DNA from: Castor canadensis
Lineage: Eukaryota; Chordata; Mammalia; Rodentia; Castoridae
Assembly (NCBI RefSeq): GCF_047511655.1
Contig: NC_133397.1
Span: 13,293,501-13,357,500, forward strand
DNA: 64,000 nt
Direction: 5' to 3'
The translations under genes and the position numbers were made by a program. Each line of letters opens with the position of its first letter. The stretch's first letter is position 1. The notes beneath the pieces were generated by a model. The model was not told the origin of the DNA, made no database searches, and was given only the letters and a program-made list of their open reading frames with translations. Shown here piece by piece: positions 31,936 through 43,082 of the stretch.

Positions 31936-32096
31936 GCCAGGCCCAGGGCTCACAGGCCTGATTCCCTTCAATGGTGGGCAATAGTTTTCCCATTATAATT
32001 TACACATTATTTTGTTTAGCTAGGAATTCTCACCCTTGCTTTGTAGAACAGCAGAGAGACCCTGAGAGATGACAGATATGCTTAGGCTCTCTGTTT

Positions 32097-32335
32097 CTTT
32101 CTTATTTTGGTGGCACAGGGGTTTGAACTCAGGGCCTTATGCTTGCTAGGTAGGCACTCTTACCCCTTGAACCAATCCACCAGCTCCCCCCCCCCTTTTT
32201 TTTTTTTGTGTGATGGGCATTTTCAAGATAAGATCTCGCAAACTATTTGCTCAGGGCTGGCTTTGAGCTGAGATCCTCCTGATCTCTGCCTCCTGGGTAG
32301 CTAGGGTTATAGATGTGTCACTGGTGCCCTGCCCG
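32097..32335 (-). mobile_element. Composite SINE, full
   Basis: ggtggcacaggggtttgaac, cttgctaggtaggcactctt, a C-run/T-run linker, then caagataagatctcgcaaac to cactggtgccctgccc. Confidence 0.85.
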
Positions 32336-33534
32336 CTGTTTTTCTTGACATTCAAACAGAGCAATGGCTGGACTCACAGGGCAACAGAGCAGCAGCCGCA
32401 GAGGTCAGCAGTTGGAGAGTCAGATCTGTGCCTTATTGCTGATAAAGCTGGCTTGTGAGTGGGGTCTGGCTCAAAGGCTGTGGTCTGGCTTCCTAACGCC
32501 TGACCATCCTTCCTCCAAGCTTATATCTCAACACAGCCCACCCCAGGACCCTCTGTGTGGGCCACTGAGCCGAGATGTTTTCTCACGTTTGCTGCCTCAT
32601 CCTGTCAAGACCGTTTGTGGGACAGACAGAAGTGAAGCTCCAGTTTGGGGTGTGACAGCAGGCCTTGACCTTGGATTGGTGTGGACAGGTCACTCCAGTT
32701 GGTCAGGTAGGTCTGGAACATGTGGGCCCCTTCTTCCTTCCCTAGGGAGGCACCAGGAAGAAAGTGAGGAGGGACTTGGTAGCTCAGGTCCTCCTTGCTC
32801 CCTGTTGGGAGAGAGGACACGTTTCCTTAATGTTACCAACAGGTTATAGAGGGAAATCAGTCTTCTGTTTCACCTTTACCCTAAACTGAGGGGACCCCCA
32901 GCTCTGTCACCCTGCTGTGCACAGGAGCTGCTCAGGCAGTGTGTTATCAAATGACTGAAGTGCCCATTGGAGTTGTGGCAGTCACTCAAACCACAGCACA
33001 CTCATGAAGGCGGGTTCCTCTGTGAGGTGGCTATCCCGGGAGCATCTGATACTACCTGCACTCCAGGTGGAGTTTCAAACCTCAGTGATGGCTCAGAGCT
33101 GCCAGACTAAGGGACGTGCTTCCTTGTCACCACCTGGGATTCTCCTGGACCGCTCTGAGAGCAGCTGGCAGAGGAGAATGTACAGCAGGAGCACATGGTA
33201 GGGGTAGGAGGGAACATTGTGGCCTCTCATCTGTGAGGCTAAAGGCACCATTTGCCTAGAGATTCAGCCAGCCGGTGGGCTCTTAGAATATTCGGGAAGG
33301 AAGAGGTTGTAAGGATTTTTTAGCCACTGAGGTAGAGAGCAGACTCTTGGCCACCCCCAGAGACTCTGTTAGCTTTCTCCTGGTTTTGCTTTCATTGCAT
33401 TTTTAGGGTCTCCTCCTTCTGTCCGTTTCTACAATTTACAAGGGTTCTGTTGCTGAGTGTCCTCTCAGAACCGTGACCTGCACCTTCTTTTCCCCTTTCT
33501 CCTCTTCCACAGACCTAGGATAAAAATAGGACCT
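32336..33534. other. Unique sequence, no gene seen
   Basis: The largest frame is 32364-32849 (161 codons, plus). It overlaps a minus frame and has no recognised domain. Confidence 0.5.
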
Positions 33535-33640
33535 GTGTCCGTAAGAGATCTGAGTTCTAGTCATTTTATAGATGAGGAAACTGAGGCTGGGAGGGGATAA
33601 GTGGTTTCTTGGACGTCTATGTACCTATTCTCAGGTTCAA
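33535..33640 (-). mobile_element. MIR SINE relic
   Basis: cattttatagatgaggaaac and tgaggctgggaggggataag are near the MIR consensus. Confidence 0.65.
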
Positions 33641-33959
33641 AATGAATTCTTAGAAATTGCATTCTGACAAAAACAGGAATAAGCATTCTGAGTTGCAGAC
33701 TCCTTGATTAAGGCAGTATCTTTGGTGTGGCCCAAGTTAGGGTACCTATGGCATGTATCATCTGGGGGTGTGGCATGTATTTTGTCTTTTGTAAAACAGG
33801 GACATTCACTCGTTTGTGTCACAGGATTGTGTACAGTGGTAAGCCAGTATATGAAAAAGCAGTGATATAGTACCTGGCACACGATATATCAATCTACACC
33901 ATCCATGCATTCCCAAAAGGCAGCAAAGCAGGTCATGGCTGTTTAGCCAGGTTGTTTGG

Positions 33960-34145
33960 ATTTGCTTCTGGCACTGCCATTCACTAGCTGTGTGACCTTG
34001 GGCGAAGTAGTTTATCTGCCTGGGTCTCAAATATCTTGTCTATAAAATGAGGAGAATAATCTTATCACCTCATAGGGTGGATTGGAGGATCAAATGAGGA
34101 TTAAATAAGTTAATCACCAAGAACAATGGCTGGCACATCGATGCT
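33960..34145 (+). mobile_element. MIR SINE, well preserved
   Basis: tagctgtgtgaccttgggcg, ctataaaatgaggagaataa, catagggtggattggagga and ataagttaatcaccaagaac cover most of the MIR sequence in order. Confidence 0.85.
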
Positions 34146-34807
34146 CAGTTAGAATTTGCTCTGTAATAAACATTGCAATCAATCATTACTGTTGTTGTAA
34201 TTTCAATTTTATCTTCCAGAATCTCAGAGGCCCTGAGTGATGAAGAAGGCAGGGCATGTACAGAAGTTTAGAATTGGTGGACAATTTCTTCAGCTCACTG
34301 TCACTAGGAGTGCCCGGGGGGTGTGGAACAACTATTTTTTCATGAGCTGTTGAAAATAGTATTTTTGCTTGAAAGGAAAAACTAGAGCTAATGTCCCCTT
34401 CAGAGATTATGTTTTAACACTGTATAGTGAATTTTTTTGGTACTTAAATAAATCATATCTCCTTTTGAAGAAGCTGATTCTTCTCTTCTTCCAGTTATTC
34501 ATTTGTTGCTTCCAGAATGCGTTTCATGTGTTAGACATGGCACCGGCACCATAACCAGAGATGGATGAGTCTTTGCTCCCAAGAGACACAGACACATCAG
34601 CTCTTGTTTTCAGGGCAGTGTGTTGGATACCATGAATCTACAGGCAAAGAGGACACTGTGGTTATTTCTGGGGAGTTTGCCAAGAACTGTTCTGAGAAGG
34701 AAAATCACTTGTCCTAGGTCTTGAAAGACAAAAAGGAGCATCCCAGACAGGTAGGAGGAGAAGATGGAGGGAACATCATCTTCCTCCCCAGTGGTATCAA
34801 GAGACGG
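34146..34807. other. Unique sequence, no gene seen
   Basis: No convincing frame. Weak L2/MIR-like wording near 34720. Confidence 0.45.
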
Positions 34808-34904
34808 GGACCAGCTGGTGGAGTGGCTCAAGTGGTAGAGCACCAGCCTAGCAAGCGTGAGGCCCTGAGTTCAAACCCCATACCACCAGAAAAAAAAAAA
34901 AAAG
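34808..34904 (+). mobile_element. tRNA-like SINE, near consensus
   Basis: A clean copy showing the pol III promoter: box A-like tggctcaagtgg (34824-34835) and box B-like agttcaaaccc (34868-34878), with an A15 tail. Confidence 0.9.
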
Positions 34905-35151
34905 AACTAAGAGGTGGGGACCAAAATGGCAGCATAGGCGCTTTGTGAAATAGCAAATGAGAAGTGTTTTTGATAGGCCAACCAGTTTGCCTCCGAATTT
35001 GCAAAAAGCCTCTGACCCTACTTTGTAACTCACCACCACAGCTAAGCTATTCCGCTAACCATGTCCACTGGAAGGTTTATACTTAATCCTGACCTCCTCT
35101 GTTTCTAAAATGCAGATCAAGTGGAGCAAACTTTATTCCCATTGGATTAAT

Positions 35152-35332
35152 TACTTTTCTTGTTGCTGTGACCAAATACCTGATAGAAATAACTTAAAAA
35201 AGATTTGCTTTGGCTCACGGTTTTAAGTTCAGCCCTTGTTTGCTGAACTCTGTGCATTTGGGTAGAACATCATGGCAGTGGGAGTGTGTGGTGGGGCATG
35301 TCCTTTTTGCAACCAGGAAGCAGAGAGAGAGG

Positions 35333-35371
<39 letters not shown>

Positions 35372-35537
35372 GAACCAGGAAAAGGTATCCCTGATGACCC
35401 TCCCCCAGTGACCTATTTCCTCCAGCCAGATCCTTCCTCCTAAAGTTTCCAGAACCTCTCCAAATGGTGCCACCATCTGGGGACCGAGATTTTAACACAT
35501 GAGCTTTTTGGGGACATTTTACATACAAACCATAACA
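35152..35537 (-). mobile_element. MaLR-type LTR with expanded GA tract
   Basis: Left: gctgtgaccaaatacctgat and tttggctcacggttttaag. Right: gattttaacacatgagcttt and acataca aaccataaca. The internal purine block has expanded into (GA)n. Confidence 0.8.
35322..35374. repeat. (GA)n microsatellite inside the LTR
   Basis: 53 nt of uninterrupted purine, mostly GA. Confidence 0.95.
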
Positions 35538-35998
35538 TCCATCTTCACCTCTTCTTTTATAGATATGAAGAAAAGTCCTAACCTTGCTTTCACCCCTTAC
35601 TCAAACCCATGCAAATCAGACCAAAGCCCACCTTGAATAGCTTCTGAAATCCAATTACCTATGCCCTCCATGCACCATGGCACCTGTTTCCAAATCATGG
35701 AAGAGTCAGGTATGAATTTCAGTTCACCCGGGATCAGATGGAGTACCTGCCAGTTACCTCTATAAAGGTAGGGCCCAGGACCAGAGAATAGTCACAGCCA
35801 TCATGCCAGGCTTGTGCGATTGCAGGAGAAGGAAGAATTCAGGCTGCAGGTCTGTGGGCAGGGAGGAGCCCTGGGGATCATCGTCTCAGTGGGCTTTGTT
35901 GGGAGGCTGGCAGATCCCGCTCACCCCAATCCGGTGATGGAGGAAATCATGCCAGCATAGCTCAGGACCACAGATGACCTTGACCTGGCACAGTAGAA
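35538..35998. other. Unique sequence, no gene seen
   Basis: No repeat or convincing frame. Confidence 0.5.
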
Positions 35999-36182
35999 AG
36001 AGCAAGAGATTTGGAATCACTGAGACCTGGGCTAGAATCATGTGACTCTGTTGATGACATATTAAGTCTCAGTTCCTTGAGACTATAAAACTTACACTTG
36101 AAGGTGGTGTGGATTGAACAATATAATGAAAATCAGGATCAAGACACTGGGCCATTTACCTAGCTCATAGCAGGTGATCTGT
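35999..36182 (+). mobile_element. MIR SINE relic
   Basis: agatttggaatcactgagac, tgggctagaatcatgtgact, cagttccttgagactataaa and gggccatttacctagctcat. Confidence 0.7.
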
Positions 36183-36585
36183 AGACAGTAACATGGCAAG
36201 TAAGAGGTGTTGATTGAACATTCCACCTGAGTCTCCAGGCTGAACTGCTTACCCTATCGCTGTTGTCCAACCTTAAGTCATTCATTCAGTCAACACACAT
36301 GACTGGGATAAGACACCAGAACAGACAAATATTGAGAATGTTCTGGGATGCAGACCAGAATCAGAGCGGAAGTGTCTTTGTGGAGATTGCACACGATATG
36401 CATGAAGATAATTTCCAGCTTTGTCTCCAAGGTTGAATATTGGACGCAACCTGAAGGTGCAACAATAAAGGAAAGCTAAAGTAACTGCTGGCTTGCCCAC
36501 ACAAGGAAGCAATGTTGTGCAGCAATACTGACAATGGTTTATGATGTAACATTACCTGGAACAAGCAGGAAATGAAAGATTAAGC
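36183..36585. other. Unique sequence, no gene seen
   Basis: gttgaatattggacgcaacc near 36433 and caatgttgtgcagcaat near 36510 recall worn old-L1 text, but too weakly to call. Confidence 0.4.
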
Positions 36586-37190
36586 ACAGGCAATCTTCAT
36601 CATTTGTGGTAGTTATGCTCAATCTAGTTGCCCTAAACACTGAATTAGTGAACACAACAGAGACATGGCTCCTTGGGGAAATACAGGGTGAGGGTCTTGG
36701 GAGCCTCTCTTCATTACATTTTCAATTGATCAGCTTATGATCTTATTTTATGTATGCTGTGTTGAAAGACACTTTCTTTACGATGTCTTGTCGGTTTGTT
36801 AACACAATGCGAGCCAGTGAAGCTGTGTAACAGGTGCACTTCCTCTGTGAGGCTTGTCCCAGCCTCCTTTGCTTAGGGACATGATGGGGTGCTTCAGCAG
36901 GGGGCTTGGGGCCATTTTTAACAACCACATCACCAACAGGAAAGAAAATGTGGCTCCAAAACACTAAGTAGACTGTGAGGGGGGCACTGATTCATGGTCT
37001 GGTAGTGGAGATCAGAAGGTACAAGAGGAGAGTGTGTGCGGGCAGCTCACATTTTTACCTCTTTGTGCCTGTCTGTGAATAACTGTGACAGCACCATGAG
37101 CAAGGAGCGATTTTGGGGATACAAATGCATTTTAGCAAGGAGGGGAATTTGTAAACTCAAAATCCACAAATAATGAGGATTGCGTGTGGA
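36586..37190 (-). mobile_element. Pogo/Tigger-like non-autonomous DNA transposon
   Basis: About 0.6 kb bounded by inverted repeats: gcaatcttcatcatttgtgg (36590-36609) and the reverse complement of ccacaaataatgaggattgc (37164-37183), with two mismatches in 20. The internal text (caattgatcagcttatgatc, gatgtcttgtcggtttgtta) is of the Tigger/MER2 type. No transposase frame remains. The orientation and exact subfamily are uncertain. Confidence 0.7.
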
Positions 37191-38684
37191 TAAGAACAGA
37201 GATAACACACATGATCTGATTTAAACACTGATTAGAGGATTACTATTGGTGCTTTTTTCTGCTTTAAAATTTTCTTTTATGGTTCCAGGTTTTTGTTTTT
37301 TTTTCCCCCTTCATTTAACAGTAAACACACTACAGGGAAACAAAGGAGCAAAGCTGAACATGGCCTTTTTCCCATGTCTTGGGGTCTTGGGTGTTGGGCT
37401 CAGCTTAGGGGTGGGTGGATCCCAGCCTGGGCTCCTCCACTCGAGTCTTCTGGAATGGCAGCAACAGCAGCCAGCTGTGAGCAGCTGGAAATGTTGCCCC
37501 AGCAACATTTGACCTCAAGACTCTGCTTGGCTGTGCAGTCTTCTCAGTAACTACCATGGTGTCATTGCACCTGCTTCATTCTCGGCTCCCCAACCTCAGC
37601 CCCAGCAGAAGTTTCTTGTATTTTGATGGTGGAGAATTAATTAAAATGGTGCAGTTTGTCTCATATAAAAAGTCATCCCTAGACTTGGGTTCCTTTTCAC
37701 AAGCATTTGGCGAGAAGTCATCTCATCCATGGCATGCTATATCGGGATCGCTCGGCAGGACTTTTGGAAGGAAAGACCTTTTCCCATCAGTCCTTACTAG
37801 AAGTATTGTCCTGACAGCCAACATGAAGGACAGGAAATTCCAGGCCACAAAGGTTGCTCCCATTTTTACCTGATTTGCCTCCAGATTTGAAGTTATGTGA
37901 ATGGCTTGTTTGTCTAACTCGGCTCTGCTCAAATCAATCTTTCATGGGTTCTCCCATTAAAGATCACCTTGGGTTAAAGATCAGAGGTCATAATGGTTCT
38001 CAAATACCTACCCACTTGGTAAGAATTCCAAAGTGGACAATTACCCAGCAATTAGTGAGGAACAAAAGTAAGTGTTTCAAAAGACTAATTGGGAACTAAT
38101 GGGAACGGCATGTGTGACGTTACCAGTGCTGTCTGATGGCCGTCCCGATGCATCTCTTATTTCCTCCAACATGACTTTTAAGAACATAGAGTGGGGTAGA
38201 AAGCATCAGTGGTGATGCTCAGTTCTTCCATGTGACACATGACTTGCTATTAGGGTAACCCTTCTGTCTCCCACGTCTGTGTGTGCTCACATACAGCGTG
38301 TTACCAAACATACAGAGATCAAGTTGTGAGTAATTAATATAGGGGGACCACGGAGGGAAAAGAAAAATACTCAGAGAAACTTTCAAAAACTATCAGCGTT
38401 TTGCAGCTCAGTCTTGCATTCTTAGGGTACAACTCAATTAATTTTGATCTCATACAAAGTCAAAGTGTTCACAGGAGCAGGCAAGCCATAAACAAGGATG
38501 TTAAGCTCCTATGGTAAGGCAGACACTAAAAGGTCAGTGATGGACGGGTTCAGGCAGAGTGGGCCATGGGAAAGGAGCAGGTTGCTCCAATAGATCCGTG
38601 ACGTCAAAGGGTGAGTGGCCAGTGTGTATACCACGCACAGGCTTTGCTTCCTGGACAACTGGCTAGCTGCTTTGCTTCTTTTCA
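37191..38684. other. Unique sequence, no gene seen
   Basis: AT-rich blocks near 37620-37680 may be conserved noncoding DNA. A CRE octamer lies at 38599. Confidence 0.45.
38599..38606. promoter_or_regulatory. Perfect CRE octamer (tgacgtca)
   Basis: Second full palindromic CRE in the window. Confidence 0.3.
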
Positions 38685-38776
38685 TGTTGCCTTTTTTGGT
38701 GGGACTGGGGCTTGAACTCAGGGTCTCACACTTGCAAAACAGGTACTCTACCTTTTAAGCCACACTTCCAGCCCTA
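38685..38776 (-). mobile_element. tRNA-like SINE
   Basis: ttggtgggactggggcttga, cacttgcaaaacaggtactc and cacacttccagcccta: second subfamily. Confidence 0.85.
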
Positions 38777-38944
38777 GCTAGCTGCTTTGTAATGGAAAGA
38801 AATTCTTTACCTTCCATGAGGGAGAAGGTTCTTAGACACATCTTCCACGTGTGACTTCCGCATGGTCACATATCAGGATGCCATATTTTGAAGTCAACTT
38901 TGGGCAATTTTTAACATTTCTACTGTTACTTTTTTAATTTATTG

Positions 38945-39021
38945 ATTTTTTTTTTGGGTGGTACTGCATTTGAATGATTGCTAGGCAGGTGCTCTACTAA
39001 TTGAGCCATTCTGCCAGCCCT
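38945..39021 (-). mobile_element. tRNA-like SINE with internal deletion
   Basis: gggtggtactgcatttgaat then gattgctaggcaggtgctct and ccattctgccagccct. About 10-15 nt are lost from the middle. Confidence 0.8.
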
Positions 39022-39384
39022 CTACTGTGAATTTTAAAGGCAAAGACTAAAAGAAATCCATGTGCTAATTTATTTTTATTTATTTTGTTAATGAAGATTT
39101 GTTGGAACTTCCCAATTGAAAGGAACAACTTTGGTCCATCCATACTTGAGGCTGCTCCTGTACCATGGGCACTCTTCTCAGAGGAAAGGGCACCTCAGAA
39201 AAGGAAGAACTGGACTACTCCTTCCTAGTGACACTGTCCCTTCTCTGGTCAGCAGAGTGAGAGTCTAAAAAGTGGAGTCTTGATTCTGTGGCACAGAATG
39301 GACTCTCTCCAAACTGTCCCTTATTTCTTTCACTTTGAAAGTGAAAGTAGTTTGTAGAGCTTCTACTGTGCATTAGACAATGAG
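39022..39384. other. Unique sequence, no gene seen
   Basis: Includes a tttatttttatttatttt run at 39069-39087. Confidence 0.5.
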
Positions 39385-39555
39385 GTGGATGTTGTGCAAA
39401 TCTCCTATAACTCCTATTATAACCATGTTGCCAAGTGAGTATTATAAATACCCCTGTTTAAATGAGACAGCATAGCAAGGGCAAGCAACTTACCCAAAAG
39501 CACTCAGCTAAGTGACTGAGTTGTGATTCAAGCCAGGTATGTCTGTCTTTGTGGT
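39385..39555 (-). mobile_element. MIR SINE relic
   Basis: gggcaagcaacttacccaaa, cactcagctaagtgactga and tgattcaagccaggtatgtc. Confidence 0.7.
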
Positions 39556-40754
39556 TTTTACAGTGTCATACTTCCCAGAAGTCCTGAAATCACCATGGAG
39601 GAGATATGATGTCCCTGAAGCCCACTGAGTGGGGGCTGGGGGTGGGGAGAGACTCATGTCTGAGTGGGGGGAGGTGCAGGGAGCAGCCAGATGCTCCAAC
39701 CATCTCGGGTCAGATGAAGCCTGATCCTCTCTCAGCTTGATTTGACCTAGAACTGGGAAACAGATGGGGCCACACTGCCCCAGGGTCTGCGGGAGGCTGA
39801 GCACACACATGGGTCCTGCCTGTCACCGCTGCTGTTCCAAGGCCCTAAGGCCCGACTGCTCTGGAAATGGAGCCCCAGCGGGTACCTTTGGACTTGGAAG
39901 CCTTCACTAGGAATTCAGTGGTGAGGCCAGAGAGCTCATCTTCTCCACAACCCAGAGCAAATCCTGGGAGATAAGGCAGATGTCAGCAGATGCATTATAA
40001 ACAAGGTGGCATGGTCGCTGGAAGAGATGGCAGTGAAGATAGCCACAGGCCCAGGGAAGCAGTCTCCTGGATTCCTGCCAATTCAGCAGCACAGACTTGT
40101 CCCTTTGTCATGCTGGGCACAGGGCTGTTTAGAAGGGACTTGGGGGCCGTAGAGAAATGGCTTCTAATTGATGAACAGTGGACAAGGCTCACAGATTTGT
40201 TCTACACGTGTGCGAAGTGAACGAGTGCATTTATTCACTCACCACTCACTCACTGGTGGGGACCAATTGTCCTCTTTGCTGAGGACCCCTGGGGTTTCCT
40301 GGGCTGTTAGGCTATCAGAGCTAAAGCGAGAATGTCCTGAGCAAGCCAGGACTTCTTGCTTCCTGGGGATTTGTAGTGCAGCAGGCTGTGGGCCCCACTG
40401 GGCGTGTGTGGGGCCTTCACCCCGTAGCTAGCACAGATGATGTAGGGCTGTGTGGGTGTTATGATAGGGCTGTGTGCAGGAGCAGGCTGTGAGCCCCGAG
40501 CTTGGGTGGCTGCTTTTGAAGGTGGAACTGACACTGCAGTGAATCTCCTGGGCACTAGGAGAAGCTTGGGTAGGGCCTTGGGGTTGAGACAAGGCTGGGA
40601 CAGAGACTTAAGGTGACACAACAGTGGTTTGGTTCAGGACACTATAGGCAGCATATGTAGGAGTGTGGGGCACTGGAGCCCATGGATGTTGTGAGGTTGG
40701 AGAGGTATTTGACGGAATAGTTGACAAGTAATGGGCCATGTTAATAAATTTGGA

Positions 40755-40757
<3 letters not shown>
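39556..40757. other. Unique sequence, no gene seen
   Basis: Several short frames on both strands (39508-39810, 40307-40621), none with a recognised domain. Confidence 0.5.
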
Positions 40758-40795
<38 letters not shown>

Positions 40796-40814
40796 GAGAG
40801 AGAGAGGGAGAGAA
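40758..40814. repeat. (GA)n microsatellite
   Basis: 57 nt of uninterrupted purine, mostly GA. Confidence 0.95.
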
Positions 40815-40869
40815 TTTACAACATAGGCAATAAGGAGTATGAGAGTTTGAGCATGGAGAGAATCATATA

Positions 40870-40940
40870 AAATATTTCATTCATTCAACAACTGTTTCCC
40901 AAGCATCTATTATGTGCCAGGTGTTGGGCTAAAAAAGCCA
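40870..40940 (-). mobile_element. L2/MIR-like fragment
   Basis: ttcattcattcaacaactgt and catctattatgtgccaggtg. Confidence 0.55.
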
Positions 40941-42315
40941 AATGACGGGTTGCATGTTGACCACTTAATTTGACAATGGCAGTGGAAGTTCTTGAGATCC
41001 AGGGACCAGCCAATGTGACAATTAGGCTGTGGCCTCTGGCAGAGAAGTCATTCAGCAGCGAGTAGATCTAACATGAAGACTGCAGCATTGGCTCCAGCCA
41101 TCGCTCCCTTATCTGTTCTGCTTTTTCTAAAGGCCTTGAGAACTGCAGTCGATCTCCCTATAAAACAGTTACACAATTTCCTCGGGAGAAGTCAGGTCTC
41201 CACCTTGGGAATGAATAAGCCCTTTCTTTTCTGGAGTGCTGGCCAGTGGAGGCCCAGACCGGGTACTGCAGGAGAGGTAGGGCAGGGAACAGCAGTCCTG
41301 GTCTGCTTTTGGGGGAAGCTATTTGCTTTTTTATTAAACAAAGTCTGCATGGCAGGGCTTGTGGTGGCAGGAAGTCCCCAGATCTTGACAAAGCAGGTAT
41401 GGTGGGTCAGGTCTCCTACAAAGCCAGGCAGGCCAGGGAGCATCTGTTTATCTGGAACTGCAGGTCCCCTAAATGGAGCCTTTGCAGAGGCTGCCCAGGG
41501 GACCTTTCCTGCTGCACCCACTCTGCCAGCCACTGGTTCTGAAAGCAGGATTGTCCCTCCCCAGGCCCTGCCCTCCTGTGACATTCTCGCCCTGACCATT
41601 GTCTGCAGAAAGAGGCCATTGTGTGTGGCTGATATATCTGCTGACCGAGCCACATGAAACAAGCAAGCTTTGGGGAGAAAGAAATCCACTCGAAAGAACA
41701 AAACCCTGCTCCGCCTGCCTGCGAGGGAGGCTCAGCCTGGCCTGTCGAATTTCCCGATTTGCTGCTGTCTCTCAGAGGAAGTGCCCACCGTGAAGGGAGG
41801 GAGGGAGGGTCTGCGTTTTATCTCTGAGCTGGAATGACACACCATTTGTGCTTTGTGTCAACAGCACGGAGAGGCTTTGTGGAGGGTTATGTGGCCAGTG
41901 CTGAGAAGGGCTTGTTTGAGGAGAAAAAGAGAAAAAAAAGTAGAACAATATTTACCCAGTGGACAGCTACTGCCAACACAGCCTCCATCGTCCCCTGCAT
42001 TTTGATGTCCCATCTTGCCAGGTCCTCCTGGCTTTTCCTTGGCCTTGGGTGTGTGCGGACTGGTCAGGGAGCTGACAGACACAGGAGGTCCATGCCAGCT
42101 CTTAATAGAGAAATGGACTGCTGTGCTGTTAAAGAGCCGGACTCTGGTCCCAGCCCACCCTGCAAGACCCCTGGGGCCTTGGCAGCCTCGAAGTCCAGAG
42201 CTAAAGGTTCACTAATGCCTGGGACAGTAGAGGCTCATAACTGACCATCAGCATGTATCTGTCAAAACTTTGACTCTCGCTCCTGGGTACAGGCAAGGTC
42301 CTAAGCCACAAAGAC
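40941..42315. other. Unique sequence with unusually open frames on both strands
   Basis: Plus 41073-41657 (194 codons from ATG) and minus 41192-41701 (169 codons) overlap. I see no domain, no signal peptide of conviction and no exon boundaries. Noted as a finding, not called as a gene. Confidence 0.4.
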
Positions 42316-42470
42316 CCTTGCTATTCAAAGTATGGTCCCAGAGTCAGGGGCCCGGGCGTAGCCTGGAACTGTTAGACATGTAGACTGTCAGGCCCCATAC
42401 CCTGCATGAGAATCTGTTTCACCAGGTGGCCTGGATCTATTTGCACCTGGAAGTCTAAGAAACAGTGCTT
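42316..42470 (+). mobile_element. hAT-Charlie-type relic (MER20/MER5-like)
   Basis: ctattcaaagtatggtccca, tgttagacatgtagactgtc, aggccccataccctgcatga and gagaatctgtttcaccaggt follow the order of this short non-autonomous family. Confidence 0.6.
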
Positions 42471-42630
42471 TCAATCAGCACTTTGGAGTCACCCAGGAGC
42501 TTTGCAAAGTCCTAAAGAGCTGGCAATGTCTCAGGTCAAGTATGTCAGGATCTCTGGGGATGGGGTCCCAGCCTCAGTATTTTTTAAGACTCCCCAAGGG
42601 ATTCCAATGTGTCTCTAGGTATGAGCCGGA
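42471..42630 (+). mobile_element. hAT-Charlie-type relic (MER5A-like)
   Basis: ttggagtcacccaggagctt, atctctggggatggggtccc and tattttttaagactccccaa. Confidence 0.65.
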
Positions 42631-42739
42631 GGAGCGAGGCTGATGCCCTCTTTCTGCAGGCCTTGTACTGAGTCTCCATTGATAATGATGTTCAACCAGC
42701 TCAGCTCAGCCTCTGTTCTGAGCATCTTCTAAGTGCCTG

Positions 42740-43082
42740 TTACAGAGGCCTTGCAGTGATGATAGTGCATGTTCACTTCTGCAATGCTCTTCTGGTCCAA
42801 CTCCTTCTCATCCTTCAGGACCCAGTTTCAAAATCTCTTCCTCCTTCTCTGTGGTACATTCTTGGATTTCCTGAAGCAGGGAAAAGTGCTCTGCCACTGC
42901 ACTCACTGGCTCTCTGAGTTTTTCCGTGATCACACTTCTCATGCTGCAGTACAATGATCCATTTACTGTCATTGGGTGGGGAGTCTTGAGGACAGAGACT
43001 GTGTCTTATCTGTCTTTGCATCCGGGTCTAGGGCAGGTGGTGTGCATAAAGTGGATGGTCAGCAAATGTTGACTGAGCGAAG
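42740..43082 (+). mobile_element. L2 LINE relic, 3' part
   Basis: ctccttctcatccttcagga, gagtcttgaggacagagact, gtgtcttatctgtctttgca and catccgggtctagggcag are characteristic L2 3' phrases. Confidence 0.7.

Noticed and set aside
34808..34904. Possible tRNA gene, because box A and box B sequences are clear
   Set aside because: No cloverleaf or anticodon arm is evident. It has an A-tail and many sister copies, so it is a SINE.
40758..40814. Purine tract as a possible coding low-complexity region
   Set aside because: A plain GA microsatellite with no open gene context.
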